Below are positions 1-6,900 of a stretch of 9,877 nucleotides of DNA, piece by piece. The stretch is taken from the NCBI GenBank assembly GCA_937124495.1, contig CAKZKZ010000136.1, positions 1 to 9,877 on the forward strand, written 5' to 3'. This DNA comes from an uncultured Dokdonia sp. (GTDB taxonomy: Bacteria > Bacteroidota > Bacteroidia > Flavobacteriales > Flavobacteriaceae). A model generated the notes under the pieces. It ran no database searches and was not told the DNA's origin. It saw only the letters and a program-made list of their open reading frames with translations. The position numbers and the translations under genes are program-made. The first letter of the stretch is position 1, and each line of letters opens with the position of its first letter.

Positions 1-550
1 CCTTTATACCCCATTCTGACGTGTAATAACCTGTCATAGTAAGATTACGCATCAAACTGAACCATTGAATTTCAAATGGACGTTTACGCGATGGAATTTC
101 AGGATCGTAAAAAGCAATTGGATCTAGTAGTTGTTTTTGCTGAGAGAGCTCAAGGGATTTGAAGTCGGTATTAAACGTCTCAAGCGACTGAGTATCGAGC
201 CATAGTAAACCACCCAGTAAGGTGTTTTGCATACGAGGCATATCTTTTCCTATAAACTCAATAAATTCAGGTACGCCAGCATCCAATGGACCACCTACTT
301 CTGGTTTTGGAGGAAGAATAACTTCACTTAGCACCCCAATGGTTTCTAGCTCATGGGCATTAAAAAGTTGCTCTGCATTCAGTTTTTCTATGCGTTCTAG
401 TTCTTCGGGAGTTCGTCCAAAAAAACCATCAGCACTCTCAATAATTTGCTCTTCTAGTGCAGGTTCTCCTTCACCTACACAACTGTGTAAACCAAGGCTT
501 ATAGCGCCTGCGCCTAAAAGCATGGTTTGTATACTTTTTCTTCTGTCCAT
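1..550 (-). CDS. Gluconate 2-dehydrogenase subunit 3-like protein (gamma subunit, Tat signal), 3' end cut off
   Basis: The minus-strand reading frame is open from the ATG at 550-548 to the left edge, with 183 codons visible and no stop. The N-terminus has a twin-arginine motif (R3 R4 K5 S6 I7), a short hydrophobic stretch rich in Gly/Leu/Ala, and a cysteine at residue 24 in the setting L-H-S-C. That setting is an imperfect lipobox, so the protein may be a Tat-exported lipoprotein. The acidic linker after it and the later segments EVILPP, DAGVPEFIEF and the end MTGYYTSEWG are typical of the gluconate 2-dehydrogenase subunit 3 family. In characterised FAD sugar dehydrogenases this small subunit carries the Tat signal and escorts the signal-less flavoprotein across the membrane. 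The GMC flavoprotein two genes upstream in the same orientation is the obvious partner. The ATG is chosen because the Tat signal starts there. No Shine-Dalgarno sequence is visible, which is normal for Bacteroidota. The family call is firm; the exact substrate is unknown. Confidence 0.85.
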   Translation of the reverse strand, partial: MDRRKSIQTMLLGAGAISLGLHSCVGEGEPALEEQIIESADGFFGRTPEELERIEKLNAEQLFNAHELETIGVLSEVILPPKPEVGGPLDAGVPEFIEFIGKDMPRMQNTLLGGLLWLDTQSLETFNTDFKSLELSQQKQLLDPIAFYDPEIPSRKRPFEIQWFSLMRNLTMTGYYTSEWGIK

Positions 551-633
551 AATAAATGCCCGCGTAGACGGGTATCTTTTGAAATTAAACGATATTCTCT
601 TTTTATATTCTGTTATTTTAACTGCTTATATAT
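551..633. other. Short intergenic gap inside the minus-strand operon
   Basis: An 83-base gap separates the OmpA-domain gene from the subunit 3 gene. No convincing -7 element (TAnnTTTG read on the minus strand) is visible, so the downstream gene is probably co-transcribed. A 4-bp GC stem (CCCG at 559-562 with CGGG at 569-572, six-base loop) lies just upstream of the start codon at 550. It could slightly affect translation but is too short to call a regulatory element. Confidence 0.4.
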
Positions 634-1068
634 CTAAGCTTTCAAAATGATAATTTCAACTCTTTGATTTTCCTCATTATTTCCTGTCCACTCTACCGGT
701 TGAGTATTTTTTACATCTTTTATTTCAATGCTATTTGGGTCATATCCAAAACTCTTCATAAGATTCTTGATTTTAGTAGCACGTTCTAAAGATACTGTTG
801 GATGTGTCTTCAACTCCGCGTCAGAACAATGACCAGTTAATCGTATCTGTTTCACATGATGCTGTACCAGTATGTCTGTGGTTTTTTCTATCAACGGTAT
901 ATTTAGATAGTCGCTTGAGTTTAATGAGAAAAAAAGAGGATCAATATAATTGTCTATTACAAGCACTGACTCTTCGCTAGACGTTATGTTTACGACTTCC
1001 TTAGCTGTTTGAGCAAAAGAATAGCTCCAAAAAAGAAATAAGATTAATATGTTTAAAGGATCTTTCAT
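634..1068 (-). CDS. Small secreted OmpA-like domain protein
   Basis: This 144-residue protein has an N-terminal signal peptide (hydrophobic residues about 6-19, cleavage likely after SFA-19) and then almost nothing but one OmpA C-terminal-like domain (about residues 45-142). Family hallmarks are IRLTGH (75-80) followed by an acidic residue (D83), LERA with R96, and the closing NQRVEI (134-139), which corresponds to the usual N-R/Q-R-V-E-I block. Such domains bind peptidoglycan non-covalently through an Asp and an Arg. Here the usual GHTD is GHCSD, one residue longer and with Cys for Thr, so binding is likely but not certain. There is no lipobox Cys, beta-barrel or extra domain, so it would be a soluble periplasmic protein. 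It starts 14 bases after the stop of the GMC dehydrogenase and is followed by the dehydrogenase's probable small subunit, which suggests translation from one transcript. A direct role in the dehydrogenase complex is inference. Confidence 0.75.
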   Translation of the reverse strand: MKDPLNILILFLFWSYSFAQTAKEVVNITSSEESVLVIDNYIDPLFFSLNSSDYLNIPLIEKTTDILVQHHVKQIRLTGHCSDAELKTHPTVSLERATKIKNLMKSFGYDPNSIEIKDVKNTQPVEWTGNNEENQRVEIIILKA

Positions 1069-1082
1069 CTTGGATACAAAGC

Positions 1083-2801
1083 CTATATATTCTGTTGTTT
1101 CAATTGCTCAATAATATAATCTGACGCTCTCCAAGAAAGAGCCAGTATGGTCCATGTACAGTTTTTATCTGCTTGAGATACAAAAGGACCTGCATCTACA
1201 ATAAACACATTGTCCACATCATGCAACTGATTAAACTTATTCGTAACCGATGTTTTTGGATCATTCCCCATACGAGTAGTTCCTACTTCATGTATGATTT
1301 CGCCAGGTTTATTTAAACCATTATCAGGACCTCCTGGTCGGTCACCTAATACTTGACCACCCATATTATGGATAATTTCTTCAAAAGTTGCTTGCATGTG
1401 GGTCGCTTGTCTTCGCTCTAGATCACTCCATTTATAATTGAATTTCAACACAGGAATTCCAAATTGATCTACAGTGGTTTCATCAATCTCACAGTAATTA
1501 TCCTTACGAGCAATCCCTTCGCCACGACCAGCCATACCTACAACGGCACCATAATATTTCTTCACATCATCTCGTAAAACATCGCCATAACCACCCACTT
1601 TGGTACCAAAGAATTTATTAAATTCATTAGCATTAAATCCAAAACCATAACTAGGCATGCCCATACCTCCCCAGACTTCAATATGATACCCTCTAGGAAA
1701 ATCTAGCTTGGAGTTATCGCCCCACCAGGGAGAATACACGTGTAATCCACCCACACCATCTTCATTATAAGAAGGCTTCCTATTCATTAACTGAGGAATA
1801 AAACCAGCACGACTAGAACCTGTAGAATCATGTAAATACTTACCCACCACATCAGAACTGTTTCCTAGTCCGTTAGGGTGCTGCGGACTTTTACTATTCA
1901 ATAATATACGAGCAGAGCTACAGGCGGAAGCAGCAAGTACAACCACGCGCGCTTTTAATTTATATTCTCGTCGATCATCTTTACTAATGTAGGAAACACC
2001 CGTTGCTTTTCCTTCTTCATTGGTCGTTACTTCTCGCACCACGCAATTGGTGTATAAACGAATTTTTCCGCCACTTTTTTGAGCTGGAAAAATGAGGCAA
2101 CTTCCAGAAGAAAAATCAGCATACACAGAACAAGATCGCGCACACTGTCCGCAATAAAAGCAAACCCCACGATCATTATTGATCCGTTTGGTCAGCATAG
2201 ACATCCTGCTCGGAATCACAGGAACTCCAGATTTTCTAGCTCCTTTTATATAAAATAGTTCGTGTAGCCTTGGTTTAGGAGGCGGTAAAAAGAACCCATC
2301 AGGATCATTTTCTAATCCTTCATTAGTGCCAAAAACACCAATTAATTTATCTACTTTATCGTAATACGGTTTGACATCATCATAGCCTAAAGGCCAATTT
2401 TCTCCGTGGCCATCACGTGTTTTTCCTTTAAAATCCTTGGGGCCAAAACGCAGGGAGATTCGCCCCCAATGATTGGTACGCCCACCGAGCATGTGAGATC
2501 TAAACCAGCGAAAATCTGTTCCTGGCTCATGAGTATATGGCTCTCCTTCTATCTCCCAACCTCCATACGCCATATCAAATTCTCCAAAAGCACGATCTGT
2601 TCCTGCTCCACGTCTGGGTGAAGCATGCGGCCATTTCATTTGTGTCATGGTTTTAGGGTCTGCAGGGTCAAAAAACGGTCCTGCTTCTACAACAGCAACA
2701 TTAAAACCAGCATCTGCTAGTTGCTTTGTAGCCATCCCGCCACCAGCACCAGAGCCAACAATTATAACATCATATATTTCTGAAGATTCTTTGATTTGCA
2801 T
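1083..2801 (-). CDS. GMC-family FAD-dependent oxidoreductase (sugar/polyol dehydrogenase alpha subunit type)
   Basis: This 572-aa flavoprotein is the likely catalytic subunit of a membrane-linked dehydrogenase that oxidises a sugar, polyol or other alcohol. The N-terminal Rossmann motif is IIVGSGAGGG (13-22), with the ribose-binding acid E39 in VVEAG. GGRTNHWG (106-113) matches the FAD-contact block; in related dehydrogenases the His of this block carries covalent FAD, so H111 is a candidate. CFYCGQCARSC (214-224) is a CxxCxxCxxxC motif able to hold an iron-sulfur cluster; related alpha subunits carry a 3Fe-4S cluster at this place with a different spacing. The C-terminal substrate domain has the HxxGTxRMG motif (H504 to G512) and the block ending KNCTWTILALSWRASD, with N547 at the usual second catalytic position. 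There is no signal peptide, and a Tat-bearing subunit 3 gene lies downstream, consistent with export as a pair. It appears to be the first gene of the minus-strand operon. No clear -7 promoter element was found upstream. Substrate not determinable from sequence. Confidence 0.9.
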   Translation of the reverse strand: MQIKESSEIYDVIIVGSGAGGGMATKQLADAGFNVAVVEAGPFFDPADPKTMTQMKWPHASPRRGAGTDRAFGEFDMAYGGWEIEGEPYTHEPGTDFRWFRSHMLGGRTNHWGRISLRFGPKDFKGKTRDGHGENWPLGYDDVKPYYDKVDKLIGVFGTNEGLENDPDGFFLPPPKPRLHELFYIKGARKSGVPVIPSRMSMLTKRINNDRGVCFYCGQCARSCSVYADFSSGSCLIFPAQKSGGKIRLYTNCVVREVTTNEEGKATGVSYISKDDRREYKLKARVVVLAASACSSARILLNSKSPQHPNGLGNSSDVVGKYLHDSTGSSRAGFIPQLMNRKPSYNEDGVGGLHVYSPWWGDNSKLDFPRGYHIEVWGGMGMPSYGFGFNANEFNKFFGTKVGGYGDVLRDDVKKYYGAVVGMAGRGEGIARKDNYCEIDETTVDQFGIPVLKFNYKWSDLERRQATHMQATFEEIIHNMGGQVLGDRPGGPDNGLNKPGEIIHEVGTTRMGNDPKTSVTNKFNQLHDVDNVFIVDAGPFVSQADKNCTWTILALSWRASDYIIEQLKQQNI

Positions 2802-2855
2802 AGAAAACGAATTTGATTCCTGTAATTTATGAAAATAAATGATTGTTTTTTCCGC

Positions 2856-2865
2856 TTTCGCGAAA
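2856..2865. repeat. TTTCGCGAAA palindrome, copy 1 (intergenic)
   Basis: The 10-bp core palindrome is followed to the left by CCGC, as in the longer copies, but the right side reads AGG instead of GCG, so the 16-bp form is broken on one side. It lies about 55 bases upstream of the GMC start codon, a position where it could also act as a regulatory site. Confidence 0.85.
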
Positions 2866-2928
2866 AGGTTTAATTAGTTGAAGAGCAGTTTAAAGATTTA
2901 AGTGTTGAGATGTTGAGAGGAGAAGTGC

Positions 2929-2963
2929 TTCCCTCCTAGGAAGGAGGGATTGAGGGAGGTGTG
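2929..2963 (+). repeat. REP-like hairpin unit, left arm
   Basis: CCCTCCT (2931-2937) pairs with AGGAGGG (2942-2948) around a four-base AGGA loop, extended by T2930-A2949. It is followed by a G-rich tail ending GGAGGTGTG. The unit is repeated in inverted orientation 31 bases to the right. Similar CCTCCT/AGGAGG plus GGGGTGTG units are, from my memory of flavobacterial genomes, common dispersed intergenic repeats; that is recollection, not a search result. A terminator role is unlikely because the genes on both sides are transcribed away from it. Confidence 0.6.
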
Positions 2964-2994
2964 AAAAAGCTACTGTTTATTCCAATCATGAAAA

Positions 2995-3024
2995 CACACC
3001 CCTAACTCTCTTATTAGAGGGGAA
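2995..3024 (-). repeat. REP-like hairpin unit, right arm (inverted)
   Basis: Read on the minus strand, this unit starts TTCCCCTCT, has a hairpin CTCT/AGAG around a four-base AATA loop (plus-strand stem 3008-3011 with 3016-3019), and ends GTTAGGGGTGTG. It therefore has the same order as the left arm: TTCCC, hairpin with four-base loop, G-rich run, GTGTG. The hairpin stem is shorter and the sequence diverged, so the pair is an imperfect inverted repeat rather than a recent duplication. Confidence 0.55.
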
Positions 3025-3085
3025 TACTCTGATGTGAAAACTATAATTAGTATTAATAAAAATGTTAAGAAATAAAAGCCACGTC

Positions 3086-3117
3086 TTTACTTAAAGCTAA
3101 TTAAACGCCTATTTTTG
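3086..3117 (+). promoter_or_regulatory. Bacteroidota-type promoter for the 242-aa membrane protein gene
   Basis: TATTTTTG (3110-3117) matches the Bacteroidota -7 element TAnnTTTG exactly. TTTA (3086-3089) lies 20 bases upstream and is a one-mismatch match to the -33 element TTTG. Transcription would start a few bases after 3117, leaving a leader of about ten bases before the ATG at 3133. Confidence 0.55.
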
Positions 3118-3132
3118 AGGCAAATACATAAA

Positions 3133-3861
3133 ATGTTTGAGAAAATTTTAAAATCTAAATTACTATGGGCGCTTGTACCAATAACAGTAACCGTTATTTT
3201 ATTCACACTTCGAAGTGAAAAAAGAGAACCTATTTATGCAGTTAAAAAAGCACCTTCCTTAATTTTTGATAAAGAAAGTGCTTCCTCAAAAATTAAATTA
3301 ATTAAAAATGATAGTATTAAAATTAATGATAACGTGTACGTCACAACATTGGTTCTATGGAATAATGGAGGGATAGAAATTAGAAAAGAAGATGTCCGAA
3401 AACCTATTTCAGTAAATCTAATAAATGGTAAAGAAATCATAGATTATAAAATACTTAGCGAAACAAATCCTGAAATATCAAATTTTCGTATTGTAAAACC
3501 TTCTAGTGAGTTACAGCTAGACTGGAACTATTTCGATCCAGATTTTGGAGTAGAAATACAAATTATTTACTCAGGAGATATAAATTCCAAAATAAAAATA
3601 GAGGGGTATGTTCTAGGCCAAGAAGTAGAGTATGTGAACGCACGAAAAAACAATTTTCAAAGTGTATTTATAATCGTATTCTTTTTGATGCTTCTTTGTC
3701 TTTTATTTTATACAATTAGAGTTATTTATGGCGATAAGGATATAAAGAAAAGAGAGAGAATAATTACTTTAACAATCCTTCTATTAATGATAATTTTTAT
3801 AATATATACGTTATATGTAGATATAGGAAATTATTATAAATCATTTGGACTTCCTCTATAA
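3133..3861 (+). CDS. Three-TM membrane protein of unknown function
   Basis: This 242-aa protein is not one whose function I recognise. A membrane segment near the N-terminus (about 10-26) follows a basic start (KILKSK). A predicted extracytoplasmic domain spans about 27-175. Two more membrane segments (about 176-197 and 209-229) are joined by the basic loop DKDIKKRER, which should face the cytoplasm. The soluble domain contains LVLWNNGGIEIRKEDVRKPI (73-92). I have the impression that a WN-G-x-I-x-D-PI pattern recurs in widespread hypothetical membrane proteins, but no function is attached to it. A TTG six codons upstream is in frame but lies inside the -7 promoter element, so the ATG at 3133 is preferred. 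The gene is visibly richer in A+T than its neighbours and has its own promoter, which hints at separate acquisition. It is followed by mfd in the same direction after 86 bases, which has its own promoter. Confidence 0.8.
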   Translation: MFEKILKSKLLWALVPITVTVILFTLRSEKREPIYAVKKAPSLIFDKESASSKIKLIKNDSIKINDNVYVTTLVLWNNGGIEIRKEDVRKPISVNLINGKEIIDYKILSETNPEISNFRIVKPSSELQLDWNYFDPDFGVEIQIIYSGDINSKIKIEGYVLGQEVEYVNARKNNFQSVFIIVFFLMLLCLLFYTIRVIYGDKDIKKRERIITLTILLLMIIFIIYTLYVDIGNYYKSFGLPL

Positions 3862-3894
3862 AAACTATCTAATCAACAATTAATTTTCCATTTC

Positions 3895-3910
3895 CGCTTT
3901 CGCGAAAGCG
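3895..3910. repeat. CGCTTTCGCGAAAGCG perfect palindrome, copy 2 (intergenic, upstream of mfd)
   Basis: This is a perfect 16-bp palindrome centred between 3902 and 3903. It lies 37 bases upstream of the mfd start codon and overlaps the place where the -33 promoter element should be. It could be a protein-binding site for mfd control or just one more copy of the dispersed repeat. Confidence 0.9.
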
Positions 3911-3929
3911 TAATTACCTCTTATCTTTG
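3898..3929 (+). promoter_or_regulatory. Bacteroidota-type promoter of mfd
   Basis: TATCTTTG (3922-3929) matches TAnnTTTG exactly and sits 18 bases before the start codon. TTTC (3898-3901), inside the palindrome, is 20 bases upstream and is the best -33 candidate, with one mismatch to TTTG. The predicted leader is only about a dozen bases. Confidence 0.6.
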
Positions 3930-3947
3930 TGATAAATTAATTCTCAC

Positions 3948-6900
3948 GTGAGTAAACCTACACTCTCGCAACACCTTGCACAGTCTCAGCAACTCCTGAA
4001 ATTGCAGGATGCTATTGCCCAAAATCACCGAAACATACAAACCAAAGGTCTTATAGGATCTTCGTTATCTTATACAATTAGTGCTGTATATGAGCATATA
4101 GAACGCCCTATTCTCCTTATTCTTAATGATAAAGAAGAGGCCGCTTATTACCTAAATGATCTAGAGCAATTACGTAAAGAAGTCAATGTATTATTCTATC
4201 CAGGGAGTTATAGAAGGCCTTACCAAATAGAAGAGACTGATAATGCCAATGTACTCTTACGTGCCGAGGTTTTAAACAGAATTAATAGTCGGAAGAAATC
4301 GGCGTTGATTGTAACGTATCCTGATGCGCTATTTGAAAAAGTAGTGACACGTCGAGAGCTAGATAGACAGACCTTAAAAGTAAATGTCAATGATAAATTA
4401 TCTATCGATTTTATCAATGAGATGCTTTTTGAGTATCATTTTAAACGCGTTGATTTTGTCTCAGAACCTGGAGAATTTTCTGTTCGCGGTGGGATTGTAG
4501 ATGTATTTTCTTTTAGTCACGACGAGCCGTATCGTATCGAGTTTTTTGGCGATGAAGTAGACAGCATCCGTACGTTTGATGTAGAGACACAACTTTCCTC
4601 AGATCAAGTAAAGAAAATATCGATCATGCCTAATGTAGAAAACAAGGCATTAGAAGAAAAACGAGATACCTTCCTTAAATATATTGCGAGTAATACACTC
4701 GTATTTATCAAAAATCGATCGCTATTTTATGATCAGATTGATAAAAATTTCGCGAAAGCCTCAGCAACCTTTACAAAGCTAGATTCAGAAGTAAAACGCA
4801 CGGCTCCAAGTGAGTTATTCTGTAAAGGGGGACTCTTACAATCTGAACTTGAAGGGTTCCAAACCATTGATATTAGTGCATCGGTTCCTGATGTGAAAAT
4901 CAATACATTGGTTGTCTTTAATCAGCAACCACAGCCGTCATTTAATAAACAGTTTGATTTACTGATTCAGAACTTAAATGACAATCATAATGCAGGATAT
5001 AAAAACTATATCGCTTGTGTGAGTGAGCAACAAGCAAAACGTTTTAAGGATATTTTTGAGGATGCACAAAGTAATGTCGCCCAATATGAAACGGTGATTA
5101 CTTCCTTATATCAAGGGTTTATAGATGATGATTTAAAAATAGCACTCTATACAGATCATCAGATTTTTGAACGCTATCATAAATTCAATCTTAAAAATGG
5201 CTATGCGAAGAAGCAAGCCATCACGCTTAAAGAACTCACCAACCTTAAAGTCGGTGATTATGTCACCCATATTGATCATGGAATTGGGAAATTTGGTGGG
5301 CTTCAAAAAATAGATGTTGAAGGCAAAAAACAAGAAGCCATCAAGCTTGTCTACGGAGAGCGTGATATTTTGTACCTGAGTATTCACTCATTACACAAGA
5401 TTACCAAGTTTACAGGTAAAGATGGAAAAGCGCCTCAGATCTATAAACTAGGAAGTCAGGCGTGGAAAAAGCTTAAAGCCAAAACAAAATCTCGTGTCAA
5501 GCATATTGCATTTAACCTCATCAAGCTGTATGCAAAGCGTAGGACACAAAAAGGATTTTCTTATGGTCCAGACACGCACATGCAACACGAACTCGAAGCG
5601 AGTTTTATCTACGAAGACACCCCCGATCAAAGTACCGCTACCGAAGACGTAAAACGCGATATGGAAAGTGAGCGTCCTATGGATAGACTTGTCTGTGGTG
5701 ATGTAGGGTTTGGAAAAACAGAAGTGGCGATACGTGCGGCTTTTAAAGCTGTAGATAATGGAAAACAAGTCGCTGTCTTAGTGCCGACCACCATTCTTGC
5801 GTATCAACATGCAAAGACGTTTAGGGAGCGACTTAAAGATTTTCCTGTTCGTATCGAATATTTGAATCGTTTTCGTACCGCAAAACAAAAACGAGAAGTC
5901 CTTGAAGGATTGACCAGTGGCGCGGTAGATATCGTGATTGGTACCCACCAACTCACGAGTAAAAATGTACAGTTTAAAGACCTAGGGCTTCTGGTTATTG
6001 ACGAAGAACAAAAGTTTGGGGTTGCTGTCAAAGACAAACTCAAAACCATTAGTGAAAATGTAGATACATTAACACTTACCGCTACACCAATCCCAAGAAC
6101 ATTACAATTTAGCCTAATGGCTGCCCGTGATTTAAGCACTATCACTACCGCACCACCTAATCGTTATCCAATAGAAAGTAGCGTCGTTCGATTTGCTGAA
6201 GAAACCATACGTGATGCTGTGAGTTATGAGATTCAACGAGGGGGACAGGTGTTCTTTATTCATAACCGTATTGAAAACATCAAAGAAGTTGCTGGATTGA
6301 TACAACGCTTGGTTCCTGATGCCAAAGTAGCTGTTGGTCATGGACAAATGGAAGGGAAGAAACTAGAAGCCCTCATGCTTGCATTTATGAATGGGGAGTT
6401 TGATGTATTGGTCTCTACTACGATTGTAGAAAGCGGATTGGATGTGCCAAATGCCAATACGATTTTTATCAATAATGCCAATAATTTTGGGCTTTCGGAC
6501 CTCCACCAAATGCGAGGTCGTGTGGGTCGAAGTAACAAAAAAGCATTCTGTTATTTTATTACGCCTCCTTTTAGTGCCATGACAGAAGATGCGCGTAAAC
6601 GGATCTCGGCATTAGAACAATTTTCTGTTCTCGGAAGTGGTTTTAATATCGCTATGAAAGATCTCGAAATTCGTGGAGCAGGAGATTTATTAGGAGGTGA
6701 ACAAAGTGGATTCATTAACGAAATCGGTTTTGATACGTATCAGAAAATTCTAAACGAAGCCATCGAAGAACTCAAAGAAAATGAGTTTAAAGAATTGTAT
6801 GAAGATGAGAATGCTTTCGCGAAAGCGGATAAAGACTACGTAAAAGATACGGTCATTGACACTGATTTTAGCTTACTGTTTCCAGACGATTATATCAATA

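Larger units (their letters stand above)
2802..3132. other. Divergent intergenic region with palindrome, REP-like doublet and a promoter
   Basis: This 331-base stretch separates the divergently read GMC operon and the 242-aa membrane protein gene. It holds one copy of the TTTCGCGAAA palindrome near the GMC side, two inverted GC-rich hairpin units in the middle, and a Bacteroidota-type promoter at the right end. The part from 3031 to 3132 is very AT-rich. No reading frame in it looks coding. Confidence 0.7.

Noticed and set aside
559..572. CCCG/CGGG mini-hairpin before the subunit 3 start codon
   Set aside because: Four base pairs with a six-base loop occur easily by chance, and no conserved leader structure is recognisable.
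222..650. Plus-strand open frame of 142 codons opposite the subunit 3 gene
   Set aside because: It lies antisense to a recognised protein, its product is Ser/Pro-rich low-complexity, and it has no promoter or family resemblance.
2929..3024. The inverted hairpins as a bidirectional terminator
   Set aside because: Flanking genes diverge from this spot and neither ends here; T tracts are also missing.
3115..3132. TTG start six codons upstream for the 242-aa membrane protein
   Set aside because: The TTG is the end of the -7 promoter element TATTTTTG, so it would not be in the transcript; ATG at 3133 also gives a normal membrane-protein N-terminus.
5448..6145. Minus-strand open frames opposite the mfd translocase region
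   Set aside because: They are antisense shadows of a highly conserved coding sequence, and their products have no recognisable domains.
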